This document shows, one piece after another, positions 6,728-12,918 of a stretch of 19,577 bases of DNA (position 1 is the stretch's first letter; each line of letters begins with the position of its first letter). The notes under the pieces were generated by a model. That model was not told the origin of the DNA and made no database searches. It worked only from the letters and a program-made list of their open reading frames with translations. Origin of the DNA: Oscillospiraceae bacterium (GTDB lineage Bacteria; Bacillota; Clostridia; Oscillospirales; Ruminococcaceae). A program made the position numbers and the translations under genes. The DNA is taken from the NCBI GenBank assembly GCA_003531585.1, contig DQFX01000019.1:4771-24347 (forward strand). Reading direction: 5' to 3'.

Positions 6728-7844
6728 TCGGCACCTCCGTAAGGTCGGGTTCGTTCTCGCTGATGGTCTCGCCGCTGTCCTCGCTTCTGGGAATCATCGC
6801 GGTACGCTGCACGGAGAGTATCCCCTCAAATATGGGGAGATTCCTTATCGCCACCGGCGCGTAGCCCTTGGCGGTGATATCCGCGTCATACAGGGAATAG
6901 GGCTGTATTCCGCTGTCGGGGGTCTGGGAAAGATGGCTCGGCGGCGCGGGCAGTGGCACTATCTCGGTCTGACCGCTTTGATTGGTGACGAGGTCGTAGA
7001 ATGTGTGCGGCTTCCCGCCGATTATCTTGAACACGATGACCCGCGCGTTCGGGACAGGCAGTGCATTGCGCGCCGTGTATGTCCTGAAGCGAAGCGTACC
7101 CTGCCGGGTGTTCACCGCAAGGAAATCCTCGAGCTTGTCGTATTCCGGCTCGTCGGGGCACTTGGTGTGACCGTCGTTCTCCTGCTGTACGAGCGGCTTG
7201 ATGTCGTCGCGGGAATTCACCGGTCCCGACTGGTCCACGAATGTCCGCCGCCCGAGCCGTTCGTCCGGGGACTGACCGCTCACCGGCAGAGTTCCGATGT
7301 TTTCGATGGTTCCCGGAGCCGCAGTGGTGTTCTCGCCCTCCCGTGGGAACTGGGACGGCTGCTCCCGCTCCAGCTCATTGCTGGGCGTGTTGTTTTCTAC
7401 GGGCGGCTCCTCGTTTGTTTCAGCTATCTGCGGAGGGTTATCCGTGAACTGCGGCGGCAGCGAGTTAAAATCGTCGGTCTGTACTCCCTCCGGGCGGTCG
7501 GACTGCGGCAGCTCCTGTTCCGGAAGCTCGCCAGATCGATCCGAAGTTCCGGAAGCCTCCGGATTCCCGTCAGACGGCGGAGCGGTGTTTATTATGTCGG
7601 AGAAGTACTTCTCAAGGTCGTTCAGCGCACGCTGATCGTCAGAGTATCCGATGATACGGGGCTTGGGCGGCTCCGAGGACTGCGGCTGAGTATCCCGGTG
7701 CTCCGGGATTTCCTGGACGCCCTGAGCCGGCGGCTCCTCCGGCAGCATTTCCGGGAATGAGAGCTTCTCGGGTTTGGGAGCCTGTCTGCTGTATTCCATA
7801 AGTTCGCGCTTGTATTTTTCAACGAGCTTCTTCATGTCTTCCAT
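6720..7844 (-). CDS. Proline-rich protein with C-terminal beta-sandwich (carboxypeptidase-regulatory-like) domain
   Basis: The 374-residue protein has a charged N-terminal helix (1-20) and a long Pro/Glu/Gln-rich, probably disordered segment (about 25-235). A folded C-terminal domain follows at 249-352, with alternating strands, PVPNARVIVF, the turn TNQSGQTEIVPLPAP, PYSLYDADITAKGY, and IFEGILSVQRTAMIP. From family knowledge this domain normally forms the N-terminus of clostridial SpoIID/peptidoglycan-binding proteins; here it is a separate protein overlapping the next gene by 8 bases. The two products probably act together. No signal peptide is visible. The ATG at 7844 has a perfect AGGAGG five bases upstream. 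The exact function is unknown. Confidence 0.8.
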   Translation of the reverse strand: MEDMKKLVEKYKRELMEYSRQAPKPEKLSFPEMLPEEPPAQGVQEIPEHRDTQPQSSEPPKPRIIGYSDDQRALNDLEKYFSDIINTAPPSDGNPEASGTSDRSGELPEQELPQSDRPEGVQTDDFNSLPPQFTDNPPQIAETNEEPPVENNTPSNELEREQPSQFPREGENTTAAPGTIENIGTLPVSGQSPDERLGRRTFVDQSGPVNSRDDIKPLVQQENDGHTKCPDEPEYDKLEDFLAVNTRQGTLRFRTYTARNALPVPNARVIVFKIIGGKPHTFYDLVTNQSGQTEIVPLPAPPSHLSQTPDSGIQPYSLYDADITAKGYAPVAIRNLPIFEGILSVQRTAMIPRSEDSGETISENEPDLTEVPNA

Positions 7845-7932
7845 ATTGACCTCCTGTAAAGTACGTGTAAGTAGGATCGGGCAGTGCGGAATATCGGAAC
7901 GTACATTCCATACATTCCTTTATATGCAGAAG

Positions 7933-8089
7933 GTCACCTCTAAAAACCTTGTTTGAGTGAAAATGTGTATAGCACACCGACTGCTTCTTCAAACCTCCTC
8001 GTAAGGCATACAGCCTTACTTCGTCGGCTTTCATCGCATTCGGCGCACTCTACCCATTTTCCCTCTTCAAACCGGTTTTTAGAGGTTCC
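7933..8089. mobile_element. MITE-like palindromic element, type B
   Basis: The element is about 157 bp. Its termini are GTCACCTCTAAAAACC (7933-7948) and GGTTTTTAGAGGTTCC (8074-8089), and it is flanked by a perfect 6-bp direct repeat CAGAAG (7927-7932 and 8090-8095). Extending that repeat to 8 bp gives 6 of 8 matches. The arms are imperfectly complementary through most of their length, with a perfect GTAAGGC/GCCTTAC stem near the centre (8001-8019), so a transcript would form a long hairpin. The terminal motif is shared with the type A copies but the interior differs. No transposase is encoded. It lies between the MATE gene and the proline-rich protein gene. Confidence 0.75.
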
Positions 8090-8148
8090 CAGAAGAATCT
8101 CGTTTCGTCAGCCGATAAGCCTGACCGTATCCGGATTCCCCGCCGCAT
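8050..8148 (-). CDS. Possible 32-residue small protein ending inside the type B element
   Basis: On the minus strand AGGAGG sits five bases before an ATG that opens a 32-codon frame. It starts MRRGIRIRSGLSADE and ends in TAG inside the element; its last 11 residues are element-encoded. The ATG lies within the 8139-8191 hairpin and the ribosome site in its loop region. The product has no recognisable domain. It could be a real small gene or a chance frame; the good ribosome site is the only positive evidence. Confidence 0.3.
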   Translation of the reverse strand: MRRGIRIRSGLSADETRFFWEPLKTGLKRENG

Positions 8149-8191
8149 AAAAACCTCCTGAAACTGTTTTTGGTTGATTATATGCGGCGGG
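8139..8191 (-). other. Hairpin downstream of the MATE gene
   Basis: A perfect 11-bp outer stem (CCCGCCGCATA with TATGCGGCGGG) has an inner AAAAAC/GTTTTT pairing. It begins 8 bases after the MATE stop codon. On the minus strand no U tract follows, so it is not a classic terminator. It may protect the messenger 3' end or hold the small reading frame's ribosome site. With the type B element it accounts for most of the 354-base gap at 7845-8198; no clear promoter for the 7844 gene was found there. Confidence 0.6.
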
Positions 8192-8198
8192 TCGGCGA

Positions 8199-9596
8199 TT
8201 AATTACCGAGCGTGCTAATCCTGCGCCTGGAAATACCCGTCATCAGTATCACAGCAATGACGGCGGACAGCCCCTCGGCGATAAGGAATGTCAGCCATAC
8301 AAGCCACATCATGTCAGTGCTGCCGGAATTCCTTACGATAAGCGAGAATCCCCATGCCACCGGCAGAACGAACAGTATCTGCCTGCACACCGATATCACC
8401 AGCGACTGCACGCCGGATTCCAGCGCCTGAAAAATTCCCTGGAACGCCACGTTAGCGCCGGCGAAAATGAAGCTCAGCGAAATCACCCGCATAGCGCTGA
8501 TGCAGAGCTGCTCTGTTTCACCGGAAAGTCCGAACAGCGCCGCGAAGGGCTGCGCGAATATCTCCAGCAGGACAAGACCCGCCGCCATGATTATCAGCGT
8601 ATACAGCATGCCGTATTTTATGCCCTGCTTTACGCGCTCCCGGCTTCCCATGCCGTAGCCGAAGGAAACTATAGGCGTGATGGCGTCGCGCAGTCCGAAT
8701 GCCGCGAACAGTATAAACTGCTGTATCTTGTAGTAGAGTCCGTAGGCGGTGACGGCGTTTTCGCTTATCTGGACGAGTATAAGGTTAAGTCCGTAGGTCA
8801 TAACTGACATCAGAGCCTGCGCGATTATCGCGGGAAGCCCGATGGAGTATATTTTCCCTATGACGGAGCAGGAGGGTCTGATGTACCGCCAGCCGCTGTC
8901 TATCTCCTTGATGAGCCGGAAGTGGAATATCACAGCCAGAACGCAGGAAACCACCTGACCGATGACCGTAGCAAGCGCCGCGCCGACTATTCCCATCTCA
9001 GGGATCCCGAGCAGGCCGTAGATCATTATCGGGTCGAGTATGATGTTGGTAACGGCTCCTGCGACCTGCGCTATCGTGGAGAAAAGCGACCGCCCGGAAG
9101 CCTGGAGGGTCTTTTCAAACACCGAGAAGAAGATTATCCCGAATGACAGAGTGCAGCATATGCGGATATATTCCTCCGCCATCTCCGCTATTTCTGCGTT
9201 CTTCGTCTGTGAGCCGACGTAGGCTCCCGTGCCGAATATTCCGAACAGCAGGAACACCACGTATATCACCGCCGCAAGGAATATCGCGTTTCCGGCGGCT
9301 TTGCCCGCGAGTTCCCGGTCGCCCTGGCCAAGGCTGCGGGACATCAGCGCGTTCATTCCCACGCCGGTGCCTATGGCTATCGCGACCATCAGCATCTGCA
9401 CCGGGAAAGCCAGCGTAAGCGCGTTCAGAGCCTGTTCGCCTCCCTCTGCCATGTTGGACACGAACGCGCTGTCAACAATGTTGTAGACCGCCTGCAGCAT
9501 CATTGAAATTATCATCGGAATACCCATGCTCAGCATGAGCCGGTTGACCGGTGCCGCCGCCATTTTGTTCATCTGTGGATTCTTTGTGATTTCCAT
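8199..9596 (-). CDS. MATE family multidrug/Na+ (or H+) antiporter
   Basis: The 465-residue protein has about 12 membrane helices and MATE-type repeats. The N-terminal signature is RLMLSMGIPMIISMMLQAVYN, then NIVDSAFVS and the ALNALTLAFPVQMLMVAIAIGTG segment. MATE transporters export cationic drugs or metabolites from the cytoplasm in exchange for Na+ or H+; the substrate cannot be read here. The reading frame extends to a GTG at 9620, but that codon overlaps the AGAGGAG ribosome site, so ATG 9596 is preferred even though its 14-base spacing is long. The leader holds a strong promoter, a palindromic element and a terminator hairpin, which suggests attenuation. Confidence 0.92.
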   Translation of the reverse strand: MEITKNPQMNKMAAAPVNRLMLSMGIPMIISMMLQAVYNIVDSAFVSNMAEGGEQALNALTLAFPVQMLMVAIAIGTGVGMNALMSRSLGQGDRELAGKAAGNAIFLAAVIYVVFLLFGIFGTGAYVGSQTKNAEIAEMAEEYIRICCTLSFGIIFFSVFEKTLQASGRSLFSTIAQVAGAVTNIILDPIMIYGLLGIPEMGIVGAALATVIGQVVSCVLAVIFHFRLIKEIDSGWRYIRPSCSVIGKIYSIGLPAIIAQALMSVMTYGLNLILVQISENAVTAYGLYYKIQQFILFAAFGLRDAITPIVSFGYGMGSRERVKQGIKYGMLYTLIIMAAGLVLLEIFAQPFAALFGLSGETEQLCISAMRVISLSFIFAGANVAFQGIFQALESGVQSLVISVCRQILFVLPVAWGFSLIVRNSGSTDMMWLVWLTFLIAEGLSAVIAVILMTGISRRRISTLGN

Positions 9597-9620
9597 ATTG
9601 TGTAAATTGTCTCCTCTCAC

Positions 9621-9672
9621 AAAAAAAGTGCGGCATCTGCGTTCCGAATCTGGATTTACGCAAATGCCACAC
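9621..9672 (-). terminator. Terminator hairpin in the MATE leader (candidate attenuator)
   Basis: In the minus-strand RNA, 9672-9659 pairs with 9641-9628 as an unbroken 14-bp stem with two G-U wobbles, followed by U7 (9627-9621). On the plus strand the same two positions would be C-A mismatches, so the structure is suited to the minus strand, that of the MATE messenger. The MATE ribosome site begins immediately after the U tract, so no promoter can lie between. MATE expression must therefore pass through this terminator. Confidence 0.8.
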
Positions 9673-9692
9673 GATCTTTTTTATTTATTACC

Positions 9693-9704
9693 TTATGGTA
9701 ACAT
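9693..9704 (-). other. Three-codon leader reading frame with element-supplied ribosome site
   Basis: AAGGAGG (9712-9718) lies 7 bases before ATG-TTA-CCA-TAA, encoding Met-Leu-Pro-stop. The ribosome site and ATG lie inside the palindromic element, and the stop is in the flanking direct repeat. It ends about 20 bases before the attenuator stem. Translation here is inferred, not shown. Confidence 0.35.
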
Positions 9705-9857
9705 CTAAAAACCTCCTTCACGGCAGATTTCTATGACTTATATCATCTGCTTCGTTGTCAAACCTTGAAATACATACAGTATTACTGCGGTTTGACGCCT
9801 AGCATCTGATATAAGTCATGTACGAAATCTGCTCGTGTCCCGGTTTTTAGAGGTTAC
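9698..9857. mobile_element. MITE-like palindromic element, type A (complete copy)
   Basis: The 160-bp element has near-perfect 16-base inverted termini (GTAACATCTAAAAACC and the complement of GTAACCTCTAAAAACC). Its arms (9698-9764 and 9789-9857) pair over most of their length around a loop of about 24 bases. It is flanked by a 6-bp direct repeat CTTATG (9692-9697 and 9858-9863). The repeat reads as 10 bp, TTACCTTATG, if the ends are drawn inward, so the exact boundary is ambiguous. It carries no transposase. On the minus strand it holds a 23-codon open stretch, PLKTGTRADF through LGVKPQ, closed by TAA and without its own start. It is nearly identical to 1-78. Confidence 0.85.
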
Positions 9858-9863
9858 CTTATG

Positions 9864-9892
9864 ATTCTAGCAGAAACTTCCCGTTTTGTCAA
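9864..9892 (-). promoter_or_regulatory. Sigma-A promoter of the MATE transcript
   Basis: On the minus strand consensus TTGACA (9887-9892) and TAGAAT (9864-9869) are exactly 17 bases apart. The start point would fall near 9857, the edge of the palindromic element, so the element forms the first part of the leader. Confidence 0.88.
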
Positions 9893-9927
9893 AGGCTATT
9901 CTGCACAAAATGCGGGTGTTACGCGCA

Positions 9928-11205
9928 TTAAATTTCGCCGTTTATTTGCCCGGAAACTCCGCCGATATCAAGCACGGTTTCGTTGAATACGGGCACCGCC
10001 GACCCGGGAGCCGCCGTTTTTTCCTGCCCGTTTGGGAGCGTGAAGCTCCATGCCTCGCCTGAGAGATTCTTCAGCCCGAAAAGACCGGGGTTCACCTTGT
10101 TGCGGACTACCTCGCCGATACACTCGACATCATCATTGAACAGCTTTGCGCCGTCAAACAGCAGAATGCGCTGTTTTCCAAGATGCAGCGCCAGCGGCGG
10201 CTGGTAGTGGGTACCGCAGGGGCAGACCACCTTTCCGTCAGCGTCGCGCTCCGAGCCGGAGATGAATCCCTGGGCGCCGCAGGTGCAGGCGCAGATATCG
10301 CCGCGCATGCGCACCAGGAGGTCAAGCCACTGCTTTTCGATAAGCCGCTTTTCCGGCTGGAAAAGTCCGTCAGTGAAGGAAACGGTGAATGCGTCACGGA
10401 TATAGTCCGGCATTATGCGCCAGAACTTGATTATATTGTTGTGGACTCCGCGCACCGGGCGGTTGGAATCGTCGGACGGGTCATAGACGAACATCGGTTC
10501 GTAGCCGTAGTGACGGCGCTCCGCGTCCTCCGTAAGGCAGACGCTTTTCAGCACCCTGCCGCCCTCCAGCGGGTCGCCGCGCAGCAGAAGCCGGAACAGC
10601 ACCACCGCCAGGGAATAGCGGTCAGTCAGCTTGTCGGGAGCTTTCTCGCCCCTTACTATCTCCGGCGCCATGTAGCCGGGCTTGCCCGCGATTCCGAGGT
10701 TCTCGCCGTAGGGCGCGATGTTGTCGCAGTCGCATATCAGTACGTCGCCGTCGGTCGGGCGAATGAAGAATCCGCCGTCGTTGAGGTCCTGGTAGCTTCT
10801 GCCGGAGTTATGCAGTTCCCGGAACGCCGAGGTTATCTTTATCGCGGCGTTCACTATGGAATACAGCCCGGAGAATTTCACCCTGGCGTTCAGAATATCG
10901 GAAAACGGCGCGTACTCCGGCGGGATAAGCTCCATCAGGAAGCCGAAGCCCTCGGAGGTGTCGGCGGTCATCATCAGCGGCATTACGAACGCCGGGGAAG
11001 AACTGCCGTCCTCGCACAGGCGCTGGAGATTCTCGCGGAACATCGCGGGATTTTTCAATTTCTTCGTGAAGTACATTTTCAGCGCGTAGTCTCTCCCGCG
11101 GTAGGAGGCGCGGTAGACTGCGCCCTGTCCGCCCTGCCCGAGAAGCTGCGTTATTTCCGCTTCGCCGCCTAATTCCAGCGGAACTCTGTCACCGACCTTC
11201 ATCAT
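9928..11205 (-). CDS. Atypical Ser/Thr protein kinase of the TerY-associated type
   Basis: The 425-residue protein has a protein-kinase domain (about 15-295): Gly-rich loop GQGGQGAVY, Lys43 in YALKMY, catalytic Asp140 in SYQDLNDGGF (replacing HRDLKPxN), metal Asp159 in ICDCDN (replacing DFG), and the GYMAPE motif (178-182). This form, with DxDN in place of DFG, is typical of kinases found with TerY/vWA and PP2C genes. A short cysteine cluster (305, 307, 309, 328, 330) follows, then an all-beta C-terminal region (about 335-425). It lacks a membrane segment, so it is cytoplasmic. The start overlaps the previous stop by one base (TGATG). An upstream extension of the frame is excluded by this overlap and the GGAGG site. 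Substrates are unknown. Confidence 0.85.
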   Translation of the reverse strand: MMKVGDRVPLELGGEAEITQLLGQGGQGAVYRASYRGRDYALKMYFTKKLKNPAMFRENLQRLCEDGSSSPAFVMPLMMTADTSEGFGFLMELIPPEYAPFSDILNARVKFSGLYSIVNAAIKITSAFRELHNSGRSYQDLNDGGFFIRPTDGDVLICDCDNIAPYGENLGIAGKPGYMAPEIVRGEKAPDKLTDRYSLAVVLFRLLLRGDPLEGGRVLKSVCLTEDAERRHYGYEPMFVYDPSDDSNRPVRGVHNNIIKFWRIMPDYIRDAFTVSFTDGLFQPEKRLIEKQWLDLLVRMRGDICACTCGAQGFISGSERDADGKVVCPCGTHYQPPLALHLGKQRILLFDGAKLFNDDVECIGEVVRNKVNPGLFGLKNLSGEAWSFTLPNGQEKTAAPGSAVPVFNETVLDIGGVSGQINGEI

Positions 11206-11555
11206 CAGAAGCCGCCTCCGGTTATAGAGTCGAACTTCTCCTCTGCGGCGGTCTCGGCTTCGTTGCCGCACCACTCGCATACCGTTTCGGTCTCGCCGTT
11301 CCAGCAGGTGGTCCTGCCGCACTCCGCGCACTGGAAGAATCCCTTCGCGCCGCAGTAGGGGCAGGAGGGGTACTCCGTTGTGATGTAGATATTTCCGCTT
11401 ATCTTAGTATCGCCGAACTTCTCGCGCTCGGCGGTCTGCTCCGACACCTTGAACGCCCACGTAGCGTACCAGCCGCCGTCCTCGCGCTGCTCCGTGCGTA
11501 TGCCGAACAGTGCGTGGTCGTTCTTGCATTTTGTAAGGATAACTGCTGCTTTCAC
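11205..11555 (-). CDS. TerY-C-like zinc-ribbon protein
   Basis: The 116-residue protein has an N-terminal alpha/beta-like half and a cysteine-rich C-terminus: CPYC (65, 68), CAEC (76, 79), Cys84 and CEWC (93, 96). The CPYCG-KGFFQC-CG-TTC-NG-CEWCG pattern resembles the TerY-C metal-binding domain, usually fused to or next to vWA TerY proteins. Here it stands alone between the Sel1 protein and the kinase. It probably serves as an adaptor or phosphorylation target. It starts with GTG at 11555, eight bases after GGAGG. Confidence 0.75.
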   Translation of the reverse strand: MKAAVILTKCKNDHALFGIRTEQREDGGWYATWAFKVSEQTAEREKFGDTKISGNIYITTEYPSCPYCGAKGFFQCAECGRTTCWNGETETVCEWCGNEAETAAEEKFDSITGGGF

Positions 11556-11570
11556 TCTGTTTTCCTCCGA

Positions 11571-12887
11571 TCATTTATGTTCCTGATTTTCAAGCTTTTC
11601 AAGCACCTTTGCGGCCTCTGAATGTCCGTTTTCCGCCGCCATGCGGAAATAACGCTTCGCTTCCGAGCGGTTTTTCTCAACGCCGGTGCCGCGAAGGTAC
11701 ATCACGCCGAGATTGTACTGCGCGATGTCCAGACCCTGAGCCGCCGCCTTCGAGAACCACGAAAACGCCGCGTAAATGTTCTTTTCAACGCCGCTTCCGA
11801 GGTACAGGCACTTTCCGTAGCTGCACTGAGCCTTCGCGTGACCCGCCTCCGCGGCGTGGCGGTAGAACATCGCAGCGCCGGTGTAGTCCTTTTCGGCAAG
11901 GCAGCGCCGCGCGGACTGGTAGTTCTCCTCGCCGTCGTCCGGGAGCGGCTCCGGCGGCTCTTTTTCTTCGTCGGGCGGCGGCTCTGTGGCTTCCGGCTGG
12001 CTCGGAAGGAGCTTCCGCCAGCGGGCGGCGGTCTCCGGGTTTTCATCGACGAACGTACCGGTTTCGTAGCTCAGCGCTATCACCTTTATTGCCTCCTCGT
12101 AGCCCTGCTTTGCAGAGCGCAGGAACCATTCGAATGCGGCGCCCTCGTTGAGCTCGCAGGCTATGCCCTCGGCGTAGAAGTATCCGGTCATGTACTGCGC
12201 GGCGGGGACGCCGTTTTCAGCCGCTCTCAGGAACCATTCCCGGGCGGTCTTGACGTCCTGCGTGCCGCCCCTGCCCTCCATGAGGTAGAACCCGACGTAG
12301 TATTCCGCTTCGGCGCAGTCCTGCTGAGCCGACTGGACGAACCAGTACAGCGCCCTGCTGTAGTCCTTTATGCGGTCGAAGTGACGTCCCAGGCTGTACT
12401 GCTCTGCACTGTCGGTGATGTTCTTGCGGCTTTCGGTCTCTGCGGCGGAAGGCGGAGCCTCCATTCTGAACGCGATGTCGCAGCCCAGGGCTTCCGCGAC
12501 TGCCTCAACTGCCGAAGCGGCAGAGCGTCCCTTCAGTCCGATCTCGTCCCTCAGCGACTTAACGCACCTTGCCGCAGCGGCGGAGCGCACCTCGAACGGC
12601 TTGCCCCGCACCGTCCACAGCTTCTGCGCGCAGCCGTCGTAGAGCGCAACGTAGCACAGGCGGCGCGCGGCGTTCTCCTTCGGAAAGATATCCGCTATAA
12701 GCGCGTCGGTGCGGCGGCGGTCGAGAAGGGTCTTTTCGCCGAAGTGCTGCGCTATGTAGCTCAGTATCCCTTTAAGCTCGCGGATAGGGTCGCCTTCGGG
12801 GGTATGCACCGTCTTGCAGAACGGACAGCGTCCCTCTGTAGCCTGCGCACTCTCGTCGAACGCCTTGCCGCATTTTCCGCATACCAT
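11571..12887 (-). CDS. Sel1-repeat protein with N-terminal zinc ribbon
   Basis: The 438-residue protein opens with a rubredoxin-like zinc ribbon (Cys3, 6, 21, 24). A helical region follows (about 33-145), containing RRRTDALIADIFP, similar to regions seen in other kinase-linked bacterial proteins. Two blocks of Sel1-like repeats (about 165-300 and 320-435) are joined by an acidic Pro-rich linker; repeat cores read AAENGVPAAQYMTGYFYAEG and AAAQGLDIAQYNLGVMYLRG. Sel1 repeats are protein-protein scaffolds. It lies 15 bases before the TerY-C gene and 31 after the aminotransferase, so it probably assembles the signalling complex with the kinase. No signal peptide is seen. Confidence 0.85.
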   Translation of the reverse strand: MVCGKCGKAFDESAQATEGRCPFCKTVHTPEGDPIRELKGILSYIAQHFGEKTLLDRRRTDALIADIFPKENAARRLCYVALYDGCAQKLWTVRGKPFEVRSAAAARCVKSLRDEIGLKGRSAASAVEAVAEALGCDIAFRMEAPPSAAETESRKNITDSAEQYSLGRHFDRIKDYSRALYWFVQSAQQDCAEAEYYVGFYLMEGRGGTQDVKTAREWFLRAAENGVPAAQYMTGYFYAEGIACELNEGAAFEWFLRSAKQGYEEAIKVIALSYETGTFVDENPETAARWRKLLPSQPEATEPPPDEEKEPPEPLPDDGEENYQSARRCLAEKDYTGAAMFYRHAAEAGHAKAQCSYGKCLYLGSGVEKNIYAAFSWFSKAAAQGLDIAQYNLGVMYLRGTGVEKNRSEAKRYFRMAAENGHSEAAKVLEKLENQEHK

Positions 12888-12918
12888 GCAGACTCACCTC
12901 CCGTCTGAAATGCTGAAA

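Noticed and set aside
6645..7760. 371-residue plus-strand frame opposite the proline-rich protein
   Set aside because: Shadow of a GC-rich coding strand. The minus-strand gene has AGGAGG, a folded domain and coupling to the next gene.
7845..7932. Sporulation sigma-factor promoter for the proline-rich gene (GCATATAA and repeated GGAATGTA motifs)
   Set aside because: The spacing and -10 match to sigma-E, G or K consensus are poor. The GGAATGTAC/GTTCC near-palindrome is noted but cannot be assigned.
7819..8034. 71-residue minus-strand frame starting inside the type B element
   Set aside because: It has no ribosome site, it overlaps the start region of the proline-rich gene, and it is mostly element sequence.
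1..9857. CRISPR array from the repeated units
   Set aside because: Only three widely separated elements with paired inverted ends; no short regularly spaced direct repeats.
11622..12908. 428-residue open frame on the plus strand opposite the Sel1 gene
   Set aside because: Arg/Val/Ala/Leu-rich shadow frame antisense to a gene with obvious Sel1 repeats and a good ribosome site.
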